Part shown: positions 1 to 6,363 of the stretch, in pieces
How the letters are laid out: the number at the start of each line of letters is the position of its first letter
Position numbering within the stretch: position 1 is the stretch's first letter
Origin: an uncultured bacterium
GTDB taxonomy: Bacteria > Planctomycetota > Uabimicrobiia > Uabimicrobiales > JABWCH01
Length of the DNA stretch: 13,152 bases
Reading direction: 5' to 3'
Assembly: GCA_938003875.1 (NCBI GenBank)
Contig: CALKWO010000404.1
Coordinates: forward strand, 1 to 13,152
The notes under the pieces: generated by a model
Database searches by the model: none
Seen by the model: the letters and a program-made list of their open reading frames with translations, nothing else
What the model was told of the DNA's origin: nothing
Program-made: the position numbers and the translations under genes

Positions 1-459
1 ACTCTGTCAACTTTACAATTGTCAAACGAATTCTACACCGTTTTGGACCGATGCCACCAAAAAATTAGAATTGATTTAGGCCAAAATAGGACGGTGGATC
101 AAATTGGAGCACATTTTTCCCCTTACCCAGGAGATAGAGAAGTATGGGACTTTTTTGCAATTTATACTTCTCTGGACAATGTAAATTATACACTATGGGG
201 AATGGTTGGAACAGCAAATGATGGAATTGCCGATATTGTCACCGCACCTATATATATCAACAAAGGCTCTTATCAACAGGTACGCTATATTGAGTACCAG
301 TTTGGAAGGTATTCTTTGGATTACGTTGCAGGAGGCTCTCGCATCTACCAACTTTATGCAGAAAACACAACTATCCCTGAGCCGACAACTTGGATTATGG
401 TATTATTTGCGATGACTTGTTTTTTTAAAATGGGAAACCAATTCAAAAGAGAAAAATAG
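1..459 (+). CDS. PEP-CTERM protein with discoidin-like domain (5' truncated)
   Basis: The frame is open from the first base of the window to the TAG at 457-459, so the N-terminus and any signal peptide lie upstream. A TTG at 19 could serve as a start but lacks a convincing ribosome site, so I read this as a 3' fragment. The segment from about 55 to 360 resembles an F5/8 type C (discoidin-like) carbohydrate-binding fold: KIRIDLGQ, then TVDQIG, then DFFAIYTSLDNVNYTLWG, then VRYIEYQF. The end is a PEP-CTERM sorting tail: PEP encoded at 376-384, a hydrophobic stretch (WIMVLFAMTCFF), and a basic end (KREK). In known systems this tail is cleaved by exosortase (EpsH/XrtA type) and the protein is exported to the surface or extracellular matrix. 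The cysteine inside the hydrophobic segment is slightly unusual. The ligand is unknown. Confidence 0.8.
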   Translation, partial: TLSTLQLSNEFYTVLDRCHQKIRIDLGQNRTVDQIGAHFSPYPGDREVWDFFAIYTSLDNVNYTLWGMVGTANDGIADIVTAPIYINKGSYQQVRYIEYQFGRYSLDYVAGGSRIYQLYAENTTIPEPTTWIMVLFAMTCFFKMGNQFKREK

Positions 460-482
460 AGAAGAGATCTCGATAAAAAAGC

Positions 483-528
483 CTGCTCTTAGCAAATTTT
501 TTCTGTGCCAGATGAGCAGTGCTATGAT
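483..528. repeat. 46-bp direct repeat, copy 1
   Basis: This 46-base unit begins CTGCTCTTAGCAAATT and ends GAGCAGTGCTATGAT. It recurs 85 bases downstream with two mismatches (499/584 and 502/587). CTGCTC at its left end is complementary to GAGCAG near its right end. It lies in the convergent gap between the PEP-CTERM gene and the minus-strand gene ending at 614. It resembles a small REP-like intergenic element; the family is not identified. Confidence 0.85.
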
Positions 529-542
529 AATAGCATCTGCTC
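514..542. other. Strong dyad / hairpin between convergent genes
   Basis: GAGCAGTGCTAT (514-525) pairs with ATAGCA (530-535) and CTGCTC (537-542) across a GATA loop, with one bulged T at 536. That gives a 12-bp stem. A further overlapping dyad, CTGCT-CC-AGCAG, sits at 537-548, and GCCTGCT at 481-487 is complementary to AGCAGGC at 544-550. There is no T-run after the stem on either strand, so it is not a canonical intrinsic terminator, although it could still stop or protect converging transcripts. Confidence 0.7.
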
Positions 543-567
543 CAGCAGGCGGTATTCAGCCTTATTT

Positions 568-613
568 CTGCTCTTAGCAAATTGTTCCTGTGCCAGATGA
601 GCAGTGCTATGAT
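568..613. repeat. 46-bp direct repeat, copy 2
   Basis: This is the second copy of the unit at 483-528, matching at 44 of 46 bases. Its right end forms the left half of a perfect 22-base palindrome (605-626). The copy therefore abuts, and the palindrome overlaps, the stop codon of the minus-strand gene ending at 614. The sequence between the two copies (529-567) is not repeated. Confidence 0.85.
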
Positions 614-626
614 TTAAATCATAGCA
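605..626. repeat. Perfect 22-bp palindrome over a stop codon
   Basis: TGCTATGATTT (605-615) is followed directly by its exact reverse complement (616-626). On the minus strand the palindrome encodes the last residues (His-Ala-Met-Ile) and the TAA of the 173-aa gene, so repeat sequence has supplied the end of that protein. It could be a cruciform or hairpin-forming 3' end, or a protein-binding dyad. No adjacent T-tract is present. Confidence 0.8.
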
Positions 627-1135
627 TGACCAAAGGGCTTGATAGACAAAAGAAATCGAGTGAAAGGCATTACCAATTTTTTGTTTTTTTCTAGTTTATA
701 TGGCCCAAGAAATTCATTTTCCTTGCAAAGAACACATTCAATATTCCCTTGCAAATAATTCCCCATTTCTACTTTTTTCAGATAATTTTCCTTCCAAAAA
801 CAGGCAATGTATCCTATCTCTGTTTCCCAATAGACAATCCCCTCTGGAAGGGTGAGTAGAAACATTTGTCCCTGCACCTGTTTTCGTACCATCAGCCTCT
901 GTTTTTTGTATTTGAATTGCCAGGCACTACCATCCAGCTCCAGTTCCATTCTTTGGCAGCCTGTATATCTTTTGGAATAAAGAGCAATTCTACCTTCTCC
1001 TTGAGAGAGAATTTTTCGGAAAATAATGCCTTGCTCTGTAGACTCAGTAAGAGCAGCAAAAGATACTGCGATATTTTTACTGCTATCCAGGAAAGGAGCT
1101 TTGCTACTTTCTTTTTTACGATTGTGCTTGACCAT
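614..1135 (-). CDS. Hypothetical protein, 173 aa
   Basis: I do not recognise this protein. It has a lysine-rich N-terminus (MVKHNRKKESSK), then a soluble-looking region with alternating hydrophobic and polar residues that suggests mostly beta strands. It has no signal peptide, membrane helix or obvious catalytic motif. The ATG at 1133-1135 is preceded by AAAGGGG six bases upstream, a good ribosome site, which supports both the gene and this start. It is 125 bases downstream of the isochorismatase-family gene on the same strand and may be expressed separately. Its last codons and stop lie inside the palindrome at 605-626. An open frame on the opposite strand (866-1231) overlaps it but lacks this support. 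Confidence 0.7.
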   Translation of the reverse strand: MVKHNRKKESSKAPFLDSSKNIAVSFAALTESTEQGIIFRKILSQGEGRIALYSKRYTGCQRMELELDGSAWQFKYKKQRLMVRKQVQGQMFLLTLPEGIVYWETEIGYIACFWKENYLKKVEMGNYLQGNIECVLCKENEFLGPYKLEKNKKLVMPFTRFLLSIKPFGHAMI

Positions 1136-1260
1136 TTTTTCCCCTTTTATCCTAACCTGATAAACCGGAAAAGTTTTTTATCACAAATCTCATTTTACCC
1201 AATGCCTTCATGCACTATGTTATGTTTGTAAAAATTAGAAAACAGCATAAATCGTGAATA

Positions 1261-1845
1261 CTATTGCTCTTCCTTGAAAAGCTGGCTCATTGCCTTAAAT
1301 TGAGGATGATTTTTATCTCTGGCCCATTCAAATCCTACGGATTCATGGTTTGTTATGATGGCACCAGCCTGTGCCATACGATCTAAAGCATGCTTTCTAT
1401 ACTCTTCTCCCCGACCACTGACGCAATCCCAGCATACATGCATCTGGTTTCCGTCCTGGATAGCTCCAATCACCGTCTGCATAACACAAATATGGGCCTC
1501 TATACCTGCTACAACGATTTGTCTTTGCTCGCAAGGGACATCTGGTTTTAATTTGGAAAGCAAAATCTCAAAATTATAGTCACCACAGCAGCCAAAGCTG
1601 CTTTTTTCCATATATGCTTTAGATGTTTTCAATTTGGTGAAAGTATCCCATACCAAAGGATGCGTCTTCCCCAGGCCTTTAGGATATTGTTCGCTTAAAA
1701 GAACAGGAATAGAAAAAAATTCCGCCAGTTTCAATAAGCTTAGCGTAGATTGTATCACCATTTGGGGGCGATATATTTTTTCCATCAATTTGCCTTGCAA
1801 ATCAATAATGAGTAGAATGCTTCTTTCTGCATCTAATATTTCCAT
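1261..1845 (-). CDS. Isochorismatase-family cysteine hydrolase
   Basis: This 194-residue protein has the normal length of the isochorismatase/nicotinamidase-like (cysteine hydrolase) superfamily, probably cytoplasmic. The expected triad is visible: Asp15 in LLIIDLQGKL, Lys81 in MEKSSFGCC, and nucleophile Cys120 in VVAGIEAHICVMQT, where the preceding Gly-Ile-Glu contains the usual non-proline cis-peptide region. The substrate cannot be read from sequence. The GIEAHICV type, with no zinc-ligand cluster of true nicotinamidases apparent, is closer to the YcaC/ISOC-like group of unknown substrate than to PncA. The ATG at 1843-1845 is preceded by GGAGAAAAGG on the minus strand. The M24 gene lies upstream on the same strand, separated by 137 bases that hold an inverted repeat, so co-transcription is uncertain. 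Confidence 0.9.
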   Translation of the reverse strand: MEILDAERSILLIIDLQGKLMEKIYRPQMVIQSTLSLLKLAEFFSIPVLLSEQYPKGLGKTHPLVWDTFTKLKTSKAYMEKSSFGCCGDYNFEILLSKLKPDVPCEQRQIVVAGIEAHICVMQTVIGAIQDGNQMHVCWDCVSGRGEEYRKHALDRMAQAGAIITNHESVGFEWARDKNHPQFKAMSQLFKEEQ

Positions 1846-1912
1846 TTTTGCCTTTTCTCCGCACTATTTATATGAGAGTTAGAAAATTTAATTTAGAGGT
1901 TATTGGAGAAGA

Positions 1913-1969
1913 CGCAGGGATTGCGCTGTTTTTTTTTAGCAGAAAAGTCTTTTTGGGCGCAACCCTGCG
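1913..1969. repeat. Imperfect inverted repeat, 13-14 bp arms
   Basis: The left arm at 1913-1926 (CGCAGGGATTGCGC) is complementary to the right arm at 1957-1969 (GCGCAACCCTGCG), apart from a single bulged A at 1920. The loop of 30 bases contains a run of T on the plus strand. The repeat lies 13 bases beyond the stop of the M24 gene, between two minus-strand genes. It could form a hairpin in the M24 3' UTR, but no U-run follows it in the minus-strand RNA. Confidence 0.65.
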
Positions 1970-1982
1970 GTATCCTGTAATT

Positions 1983-3179
1983 TTATAAAACAGGCAGAGT
2001 GAGGATGGGGATGATTTTTTCTTGAATATCGCCTACTACCTGTACTTTGCCTTCATCTGTGACAAACACATCGATTTCTGTCCTAAAGCCAATTTTTTCT
2101 TCAGGCATATAGATTCCTGGTTCAACGGAAAAGCATGTTCCTGGCAGTACTTTGCGTTCGTCTTTGGTTTCCAGATTATCTATGTTCACTCCGTTTCCAT
2201 GCACGTGTTCTCCGATGTTGTGACCTGTACGGTGTGTGAAGTATTGGCCATAGCCTTTGCTGGTAACGATCTCTCGTGAAACCTTGTCTATTTCATAGCC
2301 ATACACAACGGTGTTTGTGGAAAATTTTTCTTTAACTAGTTGCAAGGCTGCATCTCTTGCTGCCCGGATAACCTGAAAGATTTCTTCAAGTTTCTGAGGG
2401 ACTTTTTCTCCAATATAGCCCATCCATGTAATATCGTAGAAAATGCTGCCTGGCCGATTCTTCTTAGCCCAGAGGTCTAAAAGCACAAGGTCGCCTTCTT
2501 TCATGGCAAAGCTGTTTTCTTGTGTTGGTTCGAAGTGAGGATCTGCAGCATGTTCATTGACAGCCACAATGGGGCCATCGTCCCAATGCATATCGTTCTT
2601 TTTCATCAGATCTTTCATGAACTCCTGGATTTCATATTCTTTGGGATTTTGGCCTGCTCGTATTCTGCGGGCGATTTCCAGGAAAGTTTCATTTTTGACC
2701 ATTTGCATAACTTCACCAGCAGCAATGTGGCTCTGCCATCCTTCCATAGAAAGATGGGCTTCAAACTTTCCTACAAGATCAGCACTGGATACGACTTCCA
2801 CACCAAAGCTTCTTATTAAATCAATAGTCCCTGCATCTACGATAGAAACATAGGGGATGGCATTGAAAGGAGAATATTGCATGGCAACTCGTCTGGCAAG
2901 GCCCAGTATTTTTCTTAAAAGAGCCTGCTGCTCCTGCCAGGGTAAATAGATATGCTTTGCGCCAGGAAGATGGTCGCATCTCCAGGGTTCTATACGATGT
3001 ACCAGTTTTTGGGGGTCACCTTGGGCAGGGATATAATAATACCAGCGACGAGAGGCAAAACGAGTGGTATCCATTTTGAGAATTCTGGCTGCAATAGCAT
3101 CTCTGTTATGAAAATCATAGAAAAGCCATCCATCAATACCCATCTCTTTTAAAGAGGCTTGAATTGCTTGTAAATCCAT
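1983..3179 (-). CDS. M24-family metallopeptidase (Xaa-Pro aminopeptidase-like)
   Basis: This 398-residue pita-bread-fold peptidase probably removes N-terminal residues ahead of proline or acts on dipeptides. An N-terminal creatinase-like domain (about 1-150) precedes the catalytic domain (about 155-395). The five dinuclear metal ligands can be placed: Asp235 (LLDLWAK), Asp249 (FYDITW), His320 (HRTGHNIGEHVHG), Glu353 (FSVEPGIY) and Glu368 (FRTEID). All are present, so the enzyme should be active. No signal peptide is seen, which implies a cytoplasmic enzyme. The ATG at 3177-3179 has AAAGGG eight bases upstream. A TATAAT-like -10 sits at 3223-3228 on the minus strand, without a good -35. The exact specificity (prolidase or aminopeptidase P) is not decided. 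Confidence 0.93.
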   Translation of the reverse strand: MDLQAIQASLKEMGIDGWLFYDFHNRDAIAARILKMDTTRFASRRWYYYIPAQGDPQKLVHRIEPWRCDHLPGAKHIYLPWQEQQALLRKILGLARRVAMQYSPFNAIPYVSIVDAGTIDLIRSFGVEVVSSADLVGKFEAHLSMEGWQSHIAAGEVMQMVKNETFLEIARRIRAGQNPKEYEIQEFMKDLMKKNDMHWDDGPIVAVNEHAADPHFEPTQENSFAMKEGDLVLLDLWAKKNRPGSIFYDITWMGYIGEKVPQKLEEIFQVIRAARDAALQLVKEKFSTNTVVYGYEIDKVSREIVTSKGYGQYFTHRTGHNIGEHVHGNGVNIDNLETKDERKVLPGTCFSVEPGIYMPEEKIGFRTEIDVFVTDEGKVQVVGDIQEKIIPILTLPVL

Positions 3180-3248
3180 ATTTAAACCCTTTATAAAAAA
3201 AAATTAATTTAAAGGATAGGAAATTATAGTTATAGTTTGAAAATTTTA

Positions 3249-3460
3249 CCACAGAGGCACAGAGAACACAGAGAAAAATGAGAAGAGAACCACAGATGGA
3301 CACAAATAAACACGGATATAGTATTTAAAATAGTCTCATTCGGCTGGATAAAGAAACGATAAAATTGGAGAAAACTATTACAAAAAATTATTTGTGTTCA
3401 TCTGTGTTTATCCGTGGTTCAAAAGCTAAAAATTCTCTGTGTACTCTGTGTCTCTGTGGT
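3249..3460. repeat. 212-bp nested inverted-repeat element
   Basis: The outer arms at 3249-3276 and 3433-3460 are inverted copies of 28 bases (ACCACAGAGGCACAGAGAAC at the left end), matching at 26 of 28. Inside them, 3288-3319 (starting GAACCACAGATGGACAC) is inverted against 3389-3420, matching about 25 of 32, with every difference a G/A exchange. The outer arms have a roughly 9-base internal period (CACAGAGAA). The inner arms have a 10-base period (CACAGATGGA, CACAAATAAA, CACGGATATA). The centre (about 3320-3388) is unrelated AT-rich sequence. The element fills most of the 293-base gap between the M24 gene and the 3' end of the prmC fusion; its RNA could fold into one long hairpin. Similar CACAGAGA/CACGGATAAA sequences are, from memory, common between genes in several environmental phyla. 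It encodes no protein. Confidence 0.9.
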
Positions 3461-3472
3461 TAATTCTATTTT

Positions 3473-4924
3473 TTAATTTATTTTTTCCATTACTATAATT
3501 CGATCGATTCCTGCCAAATCCTGAAGAATCTCTCGTATTCTCAGCCTGTCTTTAGCAAGGTTACGAATAGATTCCATCTGTCCATATCCTATTTCTACTA
3601 TGAGCAAGCCACTTTTCTTTAGAAAAATCAGGGCTTGTGAGAAAATTTTTCTATAAAAATCCAGCCCATCGCCTGCTATAAGTGCCGTAGATGGTTCAAA
3701 ATTTTTTACTTCAGGCATCAGGTTTTGGTAGTCTTTCTCAGAAATGTAGGGAGGATTTGAGAGGATATAATCGAAAACAGGCCCAGGCACAAAGGGAGGA
3801 AAAAGATTTGCTTTACACAAAAGCAACCTTTCTTGTACTTGTAAGCTACAGGCATTTTTCCATGCAACTTTCAAAGCCTTAGAGGAAATATCCGTTGCTA
3901 TGATGTAGGCATCAGAAAAATATTTGAGTAAAGAAATGGCAATACAACCGCTTCCTGTGCCTATGTCTAAAGCAAGAAAAGGCTTATTTTTAGGAAACAT
4001 TTTCATAGCGTATTCTATCATCAATTCTGTTTCTGGTCTGGGGATAAGAACGTGACGATTGACTGCAAAGGTGAATTCCATGAAATATGATTTTCCTGTG
4101 ATGTAGGCGAATGGGCAATGGGAAGAACGCTTTTTTATGCAAAGAAAAAAATATTTTTCCTGTGCTTTGGTAAGGGGCTTTTCTGGGTTATTATACAATT
4201 CCAGGCGGTCATTTTTGGTACAATGCTCCAAAAGCCATTCTGCTTCCATCCGACTGTCTTCTATGTCTGCCTTTTTTAAAAGCATTTGTCCCCAGGAAGC
4301 AGCCTGGGAAAGAGATATTTTGCATCTTTGTTTCTTTTGGTTATCGTCTACCCTTATAAAGATATTGAGCCAGTTCGTGCCGTCCTGGGAAGTACTTTCT
4401 TCATAGATTCTAAAACCAAAGGGAAAAGCCTGTAAAATTTTTTCTATTTCTGCTTCTTCATAAAAATAAAAAAGACGGTTGTCCTCTGTACGCAGAAAAC
4501 CTTTGCCTTTTTTCAGAGAAAAAAAAATGGTTGTCCCTTGTTTTGATACGCGCAATATCTCATGAAGTGTTTGTTCTATTTCCTCCTGTGATAGATGAAC
4601 AAAAACAGCACAACACCAAAGTGCATCAAAAGATTCATCAGAAAAAGGAATATAGCTTGCATCACCCTGAACGACATTGCATCCGCTATGCAAAGATGCA
4701 AGCGATTTCAAAGACAGAGATGGCTCTAAACCTATGGGAATAAAGCCTTGTTTTTTGAATTCTTTTAGATCACGCCCACAACCGCAGCCTATATCGAGAA
4801 TCCGAGAGCCTTTTGAACAAAGGCTCACAAATCTTCTATGGAAATGGCTCATATCGATAAGCGATGTTTTTTTAAAATAAGCATCGGCATTTTTGTCATA
4901 GTATTCCAGAGTAGATTGATCCAC
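3473..4924 (-). CDS. prmC: Fusion of SAM methyltransferase and PrmC (release factor glutamine methyltransferase)
   Basis: The 483-residue protein has two class I methyltransferase modules. Residues about 1-190 form a stand-alone-type domain with motif I DIGCGCG (44-50), GLEP (65-68), QGDASYIPF (86-94) and the post-motif FVHLSQEEI. Residues about 201-483 match PrmC/HemK in length and motifs: a helical N-terminal domain (ASWGQMLLKKADIEDSRMEA), YITGKSYF, IPRPETE (294-300), motif I DIGTGSG (320-326) and catalytic NPPY (390-393). PrmC methylates the glutamine of the GGQ motif in release factors RF1/RF2. The target of the N-terminal domain is unknown. The frame is continuous through the linker (about 190-205), so this is a true fusion. 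The start is GTG at 4922-4924, with AGAGGA five bases upstream. It starts 10 bases after the pcnB-like stop, so the two genes are very probably co-transcribed. Confidence 0.92.
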   Translation of the reverse strand: MDQSTLEYYDKNADAYFKKTSLIDMSHFHRRFVSLCSKGSRILDIGCGCGRDLKEFKKQGFIPIGLEPSLSLKSLASLHSGCNVVQGDASYIPFSDESFDALWCCAVFVHLSQEEIEQTLHEILRVSKQGTTIFFSLKKGKGFLRTEDNRLFYFYEEAEIEKILQAFPFGFRIYEESTSQDGTNWLNIFIRVDDNQKKQRCKISLSQAASWGQMLLKKADIEDSRMEAEWLLEHCTKNDRLELYNNPEKPLTKAQEKYFFLCIKKRSSHCPFAYITGKSYFMEFTFAVNRHVLIPRPETELMIEYAMKMFPKNKPFLALDIGTGSGCIAISLLKYFSDAYIIATDISSKALKVAWKNACSLQVQERLLLCKANLFPPFVPGPVFDYILSNPPYISEKDYQNLMPEVKNFEPSTALIAGDGLDFYRKIFSQALIFLKKSGLLIVEIGYGQMESIRNLAKDRLRIREILQDLAGIDRIIVMEKIN

Positions 4925-4934
4925 GCTTTCCTCT

Positions 4935-6185
4935 TTACTTCATTGCTACCTGTTTTTTCTTGGACTTGGGCAAAACGATACAAGGCTGTTTTTTGGGCTG
5001 AGAGTATTGTTTTTTCCAGGATTGATATACTTCCTGTTGCTTGGGGTCGTTCCAAAAACGAAGGGAGAAATATTCCAGGCAGTCCGCATTTTCTTCTTCT
5101 GGGAATTTCATGCTTTTGTTGTTATTAGATGTGGACATTTGTTCCAGATAGAATTGATTTTGAATAATTTTAGTCACTTTATCCAACAAATTTTTAGATA
5201 TATTGAGATTTTTGACAATTTTGCTCAATTGATCTTTACAATATGTTTCGGAAGGAATCTCTTTCTTATCTTTCTGGGAAAAAAATACAATAGGAAAGCA
5301 TATTGAAGCCATAGCAGCGGCTTCACTTATATCTTCTCGTCTTTTTTTGCTGCTATTATCCAGACCCTGTAGAGAAGTTTTTAAAATCTGGTTAGCTGGA
5401 TTGTTTTTAGCAAACCATAGACGATGGATATCAGGGGCAATGATAGAAAAAATTCCAGCCTCTGCCAAAGACTGAAAAGTAAGTAAGCTCCCTCCACAAT
5501 GCAATATCTTTTGCATCTCAAGAAGCAATCTTGAAGTGGAACTTTGGGCTAGTTTATGAACACATTTTCCTAGTGCTTGTCTGGTTTGTGGAACCAGATC
5601 GAAATTCAGCATTGCTTTGAATTTAAGGGCACGGATAATGCGGATGGGATCTTCGCCAAAACGTACTTCTGGGTCGCCGATGGTGCGTATCAAGCCCATC
5701 TGAAGATCTTCCAGCCCATCTACATAATCGATTACTGTTCGCTCCTTGGCATCATAGAACAGAGCATTGATGGTGAAATCGCGTCTTAAGGCATCTTCTT
5801 CATCCGTTCCAAAAACATTATCGCTATCCAGCAATAGGGAATCGGAATTTTCAGGAATACCATTTTGCCAGGGGGTGCGCCGAAAGGTCGTTACTTCTAT
5901 ATTCTGATGAGATCCAAAAAATACATTTACTACTAAGAATCTTCTTCCAATGATTCGGCTGTTGCGAAAGATTCTTTTGATCTGGCGTGGTTTAGCTGCG
6001 GTAGCAATATCAAAATCTTTAGGAGGCCGTCCCAATAGCATATCTCGTATGCAACCACCTACGAAGTAGCTTTGGTAATGAAAGGCAAGCAATCGCTGGT
6101 ACACTTTCATGGCATTTGGATCGAATTTCTTATGGGGCAATGGTTTAACTAGTGGAAATTTCACTTTTTGATTTGGTTCTACCAA
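4935..6185 (-). CDS. pcnB: Poly(A) polymerase / tRNA nucleotidyltransferase family protein (PcnB-like)
   Basis: This class II nucleotidyltransferase of the PcnB/CCA family adds AMP (or CCA) to RNA 3' ends. The head domain contains YFVGGCIRDMLLGRPPKDFD (40-59), with metal-binding Asp57 and Asp59 and a third carboxylate at Glu97 (NIEVTTFRR). It also has FRNSRIIGRRF, NVFGTDEEDALRRDFTIN (123-140) and the GEDPIRIIRALKFKA motif (177-191). The FRN-x-R-x-x-GRRF and NVFG-x-x-EEDA-x-RRDFTIN wording is closer to E. coli PcnB than to classical CCA enzymes. The protein is 416 residues with a basic C-terminus (KSKKKQVAMK), as in PcnB. The start is TTG at 6183-6185, with AAGGAG nine bases upstream. It is first of a pair with the prmC fusion. 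Whether the product adds poly(A) or CCA cannot be decided by reading alone. Confidence 0.9.
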   Translation of the reverse strand: MVEPNQKVKFPLVKPLPHKKFDPNAMKVYQRLLAFHYQSYFVGGCIRDMLLGRPPKDFDIATAAKPRQIKRIFRNSRIIGRRFLVVNVFFGSHQNIEVTTFRRTPWQNGIPENSDSLLLDSDNVFGTDEEDALRRDFTINALFYDAKERTVIDYVDGLEDLQMGLIRTIGDPEVRFGEDPIRIIRALKFKAMLNFDLVPQTRQALGKCVHKLAQSSTSRLLLEMQKILHCGGSLLTFQSLAEAGIFSIIAPDIHRLWFAKNNPANQILKTSLQGLDNSSKKRREDISEAAAMASICFPIVFFSQKDKKEIPSETYCKDQLSKIVKNLNISKNLLDKVTKIIQNQFYLEQMSTSNNNKSMKFPEEENADCLEYFSLRFWNDPKQQEVYQSWKKQYSQPKKQPCIVLPKSKKKQVAMK

Positions 6186-6213
6186 CGCTTTTTACTCCTT
6201 GAAGTCATGGATG

Positions 6214-6345
6214 TTTCCCAGGGTGTTCCCCTGGGCTGTTATGTATAGGCCTTTCAGGCATAAGATTAAAGGCTCTTTATTTCCCAGGGTATTCCCCTGA
6301 GCTGTTATGTATAGGCCTTTCAGGCCAAAGATTAAAGGCTTTTCA
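6214..6345. repeat. Two tandem 66-bp repeats with internal hairpins
   Basis: Copy 1 (6214-6279) and copy 2 (6280-6345) are directly adjacent and differ at 6 of 66 bases. Each contains a dyad CCCAGGG-5 nt-CCCTGGG (6217-6234, perfect in copy 1, one mismatch in copy 2), a shared core GCTGTTATGTATAGGCCTTT, and a second dyad GCCTTT...AAAGGC (6249-6273 in copy 1). They fill most of the 178-base gap between the TPR gene and the TTG start of pcnB, and would be transcribed in the pcnB leader or the TPR 3' UTR. Comparable CCCTGGG...GGCCTTTnnGGC units are, from memory, scattered between genes in PVC and Bacteroidetes-like genomes. No spacer structure like a CRISPR is present. Confidence 0.88.
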
Positions 6346-6363
6346 ACTGCACAAGCTGTAAGG

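Noticed and set aside
514..542. Intrinsic transcription terminator
   Set aside because: The stem is strong but no run of T follows it on either strand, so it is listed as a dyad only.
866..1231. Plus-strand open frame of 121 codons opposite the 173-aa gene
   Set aside because: It has no ribosome site and an atypical composition, and the minus-strand gene has a good ribosome site and start. It is a shadow.
2520..2853. Two overlapping plus-strand open frames inside the M24 gene
   Set aside because: The minus-strand peptidase has all catalytic ligands in this span. The opposing frames are shadows with no family features.
3249..3460. Insertion sequence or composite transposon ends
   Set aside because: The element contains no transposase frame and no visible target-site duplication. 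Only 212 bases are present, so at most it is a non-autonomous element.
4849..5055. Minus-strand frame of 68 codons across the pcnB/prmC junction
   Set aside because: It overlaps both real genes in another frame. The 10-base gap with its own ribosome site explains the junction.
6214..6345. CRISPR-like array
   Set aside because: There are only two units, directly adjacent with no variable spacers, and the 66-base units contain two hairpins each.
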